A stretch of DNA of 64,000 bases from Strongylocentrotus purpuratus. Its lineage: Eukaryota > Echinodermata > Echinoidea > Camarodonta > Strongylocentrotidae. Positions 56,991 through 64,000 of this stretch are shown here, one piece after another. The position numbers and the translations under genes were made by a program. The DNA is taken from NCBI RefSeq assembly GCF_000002235.5, contig NW_022145613.1, positions 4,514,447 to 4,578,446 of the forward strand. Reading direction: 5' to 3'. Numbering within the stretch: position 1 is the stretch's first letter; every line of letters begins with the position of its first letter. A model generated the notes under the pieces. It was not told where the DNA came from, ran no database searches, and saw only the letters and a list, made by a program, of their open reading frames with translations.

Positions 56991-59900
56991 AGTGAATGAC
57001 CAACATATCTCATTATATCTGCCAAATCAGTGATGCACTTGTAAATCCTGCCCAAAATAATGTTGTCCTTTTATTGTCGTGGAAAACTTGTGTAACATGC
57101 AGGAGAAATTTCGATAGATTTTGCCATGTAAAAATGCTGCTAACTTTTCATCAAATATTCCTCATTTTAAAACGATGAATCGTACGGCGTAATAACCATA
57201 TCATGACAGGCAAATGTCTTGCTTGATTGTACCTCCTTCAGTAATTAGTCCTTTGTGTGCCTTGTGGCTTTTTCCCTAAAAATATACTCTTTTCACAATT
57301 ATATTCCACTTTGAATAAGAATTAGCTATTAACACCTGTTACTATTTCTGATATTACTCTAAAGACCTATTTTACGTACTATTTCACCCATCTTTTTCTT
57401 GTATTTTAAATATTTGTCCATCCCAACCTCTTTTCTTATTCGACAAGTGGTGTAGAGTTAACCAACCACACTAAAATAAAGTTGCTGTTGCTGCTAACGA
57501 TCATCTGTATTTTAATTTATTCTGCAACGTTTTTATATTCATTTTTATATTATGGTGATCACGTGATAGAGAAGGGTTTTTCGAGCACATTGTGGTGTAA
57601 TTTATCTCTGCTACGAGAGACGTTTACGATAACAGTGTAAATCAGTTTAAAAGACTATTCTATCGTTGCCATGAGATTTTTCTTTCCACCAAGAGGCTTT
57701 AAGGCTTAAATAAAATCAAGACCATCGAATTCAGTATATACGTGGAAGCATAGCAATTAAAGGTTACCAGCTAATTTCCGCTAAATTAAATTAAACGCGC
57801 CAAAATGGACGCCCTGATTAATCCTCCCGGCCTAATGAAGCACACCGTTATCGTCTGATTGAAGCTACTAATCATCAGGTGACACCACGTGACCATAAAT
57901 TAGAAATATAGGTGAACCTTTTGAACCGCTAGCTAATGCAAAACTTTCAAATATCAGGAAAATTTCATGCGGGACAAATTAAATAAGCGGTCATAACGTA
58001 AAATAACATGAAATGGCAAATTCCACAAGCCAAGGTCCCAATTGTTATGCCAAAATAAACACCGAGTCGTTTCTCTATATCTGAGGCACAATGTGACAAA
58101 AAACACTGCTTATATACAGTCGTTTATTATAGTAAATGTAAATTGCTTTCTTTAACACCGATGTGAAGCAAATACAATTAGTGTAATTGAATTTTGTTTT
58201 CGTCCACGATGTTGATTACCAAATTATAAATATGGTAAAATTTTAACGCGCCTAAAAATAAATTGCATCATCAAACATTTAAAGGAAAGCAAATATATAA
58301 GGTGCCTAGATAAGAATGGGACTTAAGTCGAACCCATCCTTTGTTTAGTGAGAATGACGATTTATTTCGTCAAGAGCGCCAAATGCACCACGACAGATTC
58401 AACCGATTGAGCCGTATTTTTCGTCACACTGACTTTTCACATAGCTGGATACGCCGTTGCTTTCTTCATCCCAGGTACCCCATCACAGTCAACGCCATCC
58501 TATAGCTGCATCATCGAATACTTTCTCCCTTGTCCCCTACTGATTTGCGGTACGCGCATTTGTCAATTTAAGGATTGATTTCCGCATCAGTGGACTACAT
58601 AAATAAGTTATCGCGGGAAAATACAATAACCCTAATCCAATCATCACACTAGATGCGCTCTCCGGCTAAATCACGAAAAAGCTAATGGCTGTGGAAATAA
58701 AGAACTGTGGTTACCCATAAAATGCTCTCGTCCATAAAGCGTAGAGATGATACATTACGGTGACATTTGATTTTGATATGTGTGGAATTGGAGGGGAAAT
58801 GGTCTCACTTACTCTGTTCTTTAAAATCTGATAACAAGTTTTTTAGAATAGTAAAAGGTATTTGCATATTAAATCGGGGAGAGCCATCATTTACTCTAAA
58901 AACAAAATCCATTATTGCGATACATTATTCCGGAACTGGATTGTTGGTGCAATATCCAACTCGATAGCGGATAGGGTTTCATTCCGATGTCGTTTTTTTT
59001 CATTAACAGAGTTCTGATCTCAAATGAAAGCAATGCAGCGAATAGTAGTCACAAGCTTCTACAGTCTAGATGACTCATTTAAAAAACATGATATGGTATG
59101 TATGGGGTCATGAATTTGGTTCAAATGAAAATATTGGAAGCATATGCAATCCTACAATCTTCAATGATCGTTGCCGCGGTTGAAACCGAGTCTAAAGTGA
59201 TGATATAGTGAATAATAAACTCTTTATCTTGTATAGATCCCTTTCAAGATTGATATTGCTTTAGCTTCAAAACTTGACTACAATCGACCGATTTTCTATT
59301 TCCGTTCGGAAATTACATATCAGAACTGCATAGGCTATACCGAGACTTTTATGGCCGTAGGCGCTATTTGACAATTTATCGGAAGCACCGATAAATTTGA
59401 TATTTTAATTTCTTGAAATTCTTAGCGTTTGAGAATTTTTTCAAAGTTGCTTTATTCTGTCACTAGGTTTCACGATGGTAATGCTAAATTCAAAATTTCA
59501 TAATCCAATCCTGTTGAAATATTACCAAAACTTTATATTACCTTTAAAGTTTAAAAAGCAGCCGATCTGTGTGTTTTTTCACGGTAGAGGAAAACACATA
59601 TATCTTTTATCCATGCACTCCCGGTGTCGAACATTAATCGAAGAGCAAAGATGTTATGTCATGGCGGCGAAGTTGATTCATCATTAAAGCCGTCACTTGT
59701 CATACTGTTCTGGAGATTGAACTTAATTTTAGCTGTCAAGTGCGATACATTTTAATGCAATAAACTGAATTAAAACTGATGCACGGATTTTAACATTAAA
59801 CATGTCCGTTCGTTATTCGACTTTGTTGTTGTTGTTGTTGTTGTTGTTGCGATATCGTTGACATGCTCCACAGGGATTTTGTTATCAAAACCTTGTCGGC

Positions 59901-60546
59901 GCCAAATTCGCCTGACATGACCGTATTTTTTTAAAAAGAAGCCGTAAATGTATAGCTAGAATTTGTGACATATATAAGGGGTAGAAATAAAGTGACAACC
60001 GTAACGGAAGTGTCATACAGGTGATAGACATATACTTTTGGTACAGAAAATCAAAGCTCTTGGTTTAATGCCACAGTATTTTCCCCTCAAAATCATGTGT
60101 ACAACTCGGTAATATTACGTCACTGCCCTATAAATGTCGTCGGCTTCTGTAAAATATCGTCTTATATCTAAGTCGATTCAAGCGTTTGATCTGTTTTTCA
60201 ATTACATGGTTTGCCTGAGGGGCCAAATAAATTCTCGTCCCTGCATTATTTTTCTTACACCAATTCTTAAACATCTCCTTTCTTTGACGTCAGCCATCTC
60301 TCTGGAGTCCAAAGACTGAAGTGTTTTTCCATCCTCTCATTTTGTTTCCATCACATCTAATATTTTTCTAGAGCCGTTCTATTAGTTGAGTCGTTGATCG
60401 ATCTAGGGACCGTGCTCGGACATAGAGGCCGGCTCGAGGTCACGTGTAACAAGGCCACCAATGACTGACTGACTAAATTGCTGTCTCATTGTATTTGAGG
60501 AGGGGGTAAAGAACTATAATTGCGACGTATTGCGTTACAATTTGTA
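56991..60546. other. intergenic, nothing recognised as a gene
   Basis: AT-rich. Contains homeodomain-type words (TAATCC, TAATTA) near 57,780-57,900 together with CACGTG at about 57,886, a hAT-like end in reverse (CTGGATACGCCGTTG) at 58,445-58,459, and (TTG)n at 59,822-59,849. No exon supported. Confidence 0.4.
59822..59849 (+). repeat. (TTG)9 microsatellite
   Basis: Perfect trinucleotide run of TTG. Confidence 0.95.
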
Positions 60547-61334
60547 CACAGTAAAAACGCTGCTTAAAAAAGTGATGTTCACTTACAGTTGTACACTATC
60601 TTAAACAACAGTTGAACAAATTGTAAACAATGTTGCTCGAAACGAAAGTAATTTTGTTAAACATTCGCTGTTTAAAATTTAATGACTGCTTTATTTACTA
60701 TACGAGAGCTTTTAGACAGTGTTGTTTACATATGACGTCATGTGTCACGTGCCAGTAAAGTGCGCGTTGGCTAAAAGATTTGTTTCAAATCATGGCCAAC
60801 CAAGCTGTAGACGTGTCGTGGATGAGTGGAAACGTCGCCGGACTGTCGATCACAAGGTCCACGGTTCGAGTCCCGCCGCGGAACTAATGTCCCATGGCAG
60901 CCTAGCATAGCCGGGTAATGTTGGAGCGCCTTGAGGACCTTGCAAGGTCGATACGTGCGCTATATAAGAATCCAATATTATTATTATTATTTAACAACAG
61001 CTCCTTTTTAAACAACTTTCTTTAAACAACCCAGTTGGTGTAAACAACCCCCACTGAACAACAGCTCCTTTTTAAACAACTTTCTTTAAACAACCCAGTT
61101 GGTGTAAACAACCCCCACTGAACAACAGCTCCGTTTTAAACAACCGTCTTTAAACAACACCAGTTGTTTAAATTGTGATTTTAAACAAGTTGTTCAAAAT
61201 GTTGATCAACTAAGTGTTTAAACTTTAAACAACTCGAGTTGCTTAACATTTTAAACAACTCTTAGATCAGGTCACCCGTTAATCAACAGTTGTTTAAACT
61301 TTTAAACAACATGTTCACTAAATGTTTAACTGTG
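60547..61334. mobile_element. TA-flanked MITE built of TTTAAACAAC motifs
   Basis: Starts CACAGTAAAAAC and ends GTTTAACTGTG, flanked by TA on both sides (60,545-60,546 and 61,335-61,336), as for Tc1/mariner-type elements. TTTAAACAAC or GTTGTTTAAA words occur well over a dozen times in both orientations. A unit of about 60 bp (AACAACAGCTCCTTTTTAAA, then CAACCCAGTTGGTGTAAAC) is repeated about 2.5 times in tandem at 60,993-61,165. A consensus CRE palindrome TGACGTCA lies at 60,733-60,740. A SINE is inserted at 60,812-60,992. No transposase. Confidence 0.75.
60812..60992 (+). mobile_element. short tRNA-derived SINE inserted in a MITE
   Basis: A-box-like TGGATGAGTGG at 60,819-60,829 and a perfect B box GGTTCGAGTCC at 60,863-60,873. 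Head GTCGCCGGACTGTCGATCAC is identical to that of the SINE at 27,630. The body is short, and the tail is GAGCGCCTTGAG, GTGCGCTATATAAGAATCCA, then (ATT)n. About 180 bp. It interrupts the TTTAAACAAC repeats, so it is younger than the MITE. Confidence 0.8.
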
Positions 61335-61336
61335 TA

Positions 61337-62529
61337 GGACTGTACTGTATGCATCTTGGTGTCTTTTGTATGCCTGTTTCTCCTATTACACCATATGCTA
61401 TTCAATTGTTTTGTAGTTAGATGACCGACTGTTACATTTGAATGGGTTCTGTTTTTTCTATTTTTATTTGGTTCACTCATTCTTTTCTTCACTTTCTTTG
61501 AGAATGATGCTGATCAGTCATTCCAGGTACCTTGAGAATCGTTTATGGTTTACCAGGTCAGTGATTTAGCTATTGGGGAACAAATCCAATTTTGATTTTG
61601 ATATAATATCCAACAAATATCATGTGATATAGCTATCCAGCTGAATTCACGCATTTGACAGCCCTAGGACAGTAATATCCGGATGATTAATCCCAGGAGC
61701 AGTCACCCATATGTACCCGGACCAAATTCTCCTGGGACTCGTATTTAGCGCGGTCAAGATTACTTCATAGAAGATAGATCATGATTGTGACGTCATCTCG
61801 TTGTCTTCCAATGTCTGTTATAATTAGCGGCAAATGTTGATTTTGCTGTTAAAGTGTCTATGTAATGTACATGTATTTAAACTACCATAGACTCGAGCAA
61901 CACATTTACATACACCTGTATCCCCAAAGACCAAATAGGTAAACGGCAAAGAAACTGTAAACCAAGTTCTTCTGGTTATGCCACCATTTTCTAACATTAT
62001 CACCTAGATTTTACAATTTAAGTCAAGAAAATTGACCTTTGTTATGGAGATAATGAAGGGCATATATTCGGCAGACTGATTATAAATAGAACGAAGACAA
62101 ACACTCAAGATGCATCGCTAGCCTTGTCGCCGAGAGGAGAGAAATGATAAAGTAGCGGGAAATGGAAATTTTGTGGAAATGTTTTTATCATCAGTGGAAA
62201 TCGACATTGAATTGGCGAGCGTGACTCAAGCCAAGTGGCTGGAGGGCCTGGGAATGGGGTTTCCGTATCATGAATATTCATCATGGGTTACTGAACAGAA
62301 AATTGACCAAATACAATGAACTCATACTGAGCTCACATGAAAGACGCCCTCAAGAAACCAATCAGAGCCATCTCCAGTGTCAACAGTTTTGGCGTTCAAT
62401 ATAAAACCAAAGAATGTTGTTTACCATTTTTTTTAAAGAATCGGCTATTATGTTCTTAGTGCTAAAATGTTTTCAAAAATGTGAATGTTGGAAAAAAATG
62501 CTTGTACATAACACAACTCTTTCGCTCCA
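61337..62529. other. intergenic, nothing recognised
   Basis: No gene. A perfect 12-bp palindrome ATGAATATTCAT, resembling a POU dimer site, lies at 62,270-62,281 near an E2F-like GCGGGAAA at 62,155. Both could be chance. Confidence 0.4.
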
Positions 62530-62534
62530 CTACC

Positions 62535-62535
62535 C

Positions 62536-62569
<34 letters not shown>

Positions 62570-62594
62570 TCTCTCTATTCCTTTTTCTCTCTCA
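62535..62594 (+). repeat. (CT)n microsatellite
   Basis: About 60 bp of TC repeats with a few TTTC breaks. Confidence 0.95.
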
Positions 62595-63340
62595 GCAAAT
62601 TCTAAAATCTTTTCGTAAAAACAAAACGGAGATAAAAAAGTAGTATAAGACAACAATTTTTTAATTGACATTCACGAAGAACTGCTGGCATAATCTTGCC
62701 ATTTTATGCGCCAACAATAATGATTGCATTTCATCCGTAAAGTAGCTAGAGAATTCTATAAATCCAATCCATGAATTTGAAAACAAGACAAGCTTTTATA
62801 ATCCTGCATCATTTTACTAGGTGTATTGTCTGAATTTTGATGAAGGCAGCACATAGGTTCTCGTCATGGCCGCAACTGCCAATTTGAAATAATAGAAGGA
62901 TGTGTGTATGTCTCCCGTAAGACGTTCCTTTGACGGAAAGTATGATAATTCGAAATAGACTAACCCCAAAGACTGGTATTTTAAAAAACTAATAATAAAG
63001 GAAGCATATCAATAACAGTGGACCTGATCATGATCATCAGTGCTATTTCAAAATATGTAAAGACCAAAAAACGTAAGTTAATACTTTGCTGTACTCACCG
63101 ATGCAGCACCTTACATTTGTAATAATCTACATCTACACGATACACATGACTTGTACATGTATACATCATTTAATGAGAAACTAACATGAGGTGTTCGATC
63201 GCTATTTTTAAGTGCATTTGCATTTACCAAATAGAATTTTTTTTTTTAAAGTTATGTGCGATATATAATTAATTTCTCATATTTTATGTCCTTTAAAATT
63301 CGCAGAAACCATCCGTATTCCATCCGTTGTATCCCCTACC
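62595..63340. other. intergenic, nothing recognised
   Basis: AT-rich sequence without a supportable feature. Confidence 0.4.
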
Positions 63341-63380
63341 TCCCCCTCTCTATTTCTCCCTCTCTCTCTCTCTCTCTCTT
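63341..63380 (+). repeat. (CT)n microsatellite
   Basis: Short pyrimidine tract ending in (CT)10. Confidence 0.9.
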
Positions 63381-63914
63381 ACTGTCTTGCATCCCCTAGA
63401 AATCAACATAACTCCCTTGAGTTGCTTTATGTCTTCTCTTCTTCCCATCCTTCATTTATTCATCCCTATAATTTATCATTACTTTCTCGTCGCCATTTGA
63501 GTTTCGGTTGGCCCGAAACAACCAACAAACCCTGGGCGGTTATTTGTTCGTGCATGATTTACAATATGTTTCGCGTCCTCGGCGACTCCAACCTTTTCCT
63601 ACCCGTTTCCTGCATCTCTCTTGAAATGAATTGAATTAAGAGCGATTCAGGCCATCATTCATATTCAAAAGCAATTTCTGGTTTGCAAGAGTAGAATATA
63701 CACAAGCAAGTAAATACGTATAGAAAAGAATCAAATACGTTTCCTCGTGATTTCATTTGAAATAATAAAAAAATAATCAAAGAAAATGTATTTGTGTCAT
63801 ATCAGTGTTTATATTTATGTTAAATCTTCATTACTATTGTCCGTTATTATCTTTAAGAGCTAATTTACTCCCGATATTCAACCATAATCTAGTAAAGCTC
63901 CCGCCTCTCCCCAT
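63381..63914. other. intergenic, nothing recognised
   Basis: No gene or repeat recognised. Confidence 0.4.
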
Positions 63915-63916
63915 CC

Positions 63917-63919
<3 letters not shown>

Positions 63920-63955
<36 letters not shown>

Positions 63956-64000
63956 ACACACACACACACACACGCACGCACCACGCACACACACATGCAC
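63920..64000 (+). repeat. (CT)n-(CA)n compound microsatellite
   Basis: (CT)n to about 63,955 followed by (CA)n with CG interruptions, running to the window edge and probably beyond. Confidence 0.95.

Noticed and set aside
1-64000. Endogenous retrovirus, LTR element or Polinton
   Set aside because: No paired LTRs, protease-integrase order, capsid-like or polymerase B motifs were recognised anywhere in the window. The only reverse transcriptase belongs to the LINE.

Overview
This is a gene-poor, AT-rich, repeat-laden piece of an animal genome. It contains spliced exon-like blocks with GT..AG borders, tRNA-derived SINEs, a CR1/L2-type LINE, many small DNA transposons with terminal inverted repeats (TIRs), many (CT)n and (ATT)n microsatellites and very long poly(G)/poly(C) runs. 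This mix fits a marine invertebrate. I favour an echinoderm, probably a sea urchin, but that is inference from repeat style; no gene here proves the taxon. I saw no bacterial operon, CRISPR array, rRNA gene, functional tRNA gene or recognisable retrovirus, LTR element or Polinton.

Layout: 1-5.9 kb is mostly featureless sequence with SINE and dispersed-repeat fragments. 5.9-9.5 kb is one LINE with a 1,062-codon open frame holding endonuclease and reverse transcriptase. 9.5-12.2 kb is intergenic, with a short MITE and a perfect nuclear-receptor-type DR3 site. 12.4-14.2 kb is a stack of nested DNA transposons: a ~114-bp satellite carried by a hAT-like element, interrupted by a piggyBac-like element with TTAA duplications and by a 196-bp MITE. 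14.3-14.65 kb is a repeat built on CCCATATGGG and GGGTCCCATCT. 16.9-17.9 kb is a TA-flanked MITE. 18-34 kb is mainly intergenic, with degenerate repeats, a SINE at 27.6-28.1 kb and weak protein-like remnants.

The best host-gene evidence is on the minus strand. A likely first coding exon with a Pro-Glu-Lys repeat lies at 34,677-34,917. Two consecutive, phase-compatible internal exons of another gene lie at 50,534-50,767 and 49,754-50,041. A death-effector-domain-like open frame lies at 38,330-38,569. None of these could be assigned to a named protein.

42.7-43.4 kb holds a tRNA-Thr-derived SINE running directly into a near-perfect 515-bp inverted repeat, the most striking structural feature. 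53.5-57.0 kb is a larger hAT-like element flanked by TAGGC that carries about 19 copies, in opposite orientation, of the same ~114-bp satellite found at 12.7-14.2 kb. Its monomers each carry a GC-rich hairpin and show higher-order duplication. 60.5-61.3 kb is a TA-flanked MITE made of TTTAAACAAC motifs with a SINE inserted in it. The rest is ordinary intergenic DNA with microsatellites.

The window therefore reads as intergenic and intronic sequence shaped by waves of transposon insertion. I do not see a multi-gene system. The most novel material is the satellite-carrying hAT-like family, the long hairpin and the unassigned host exons.
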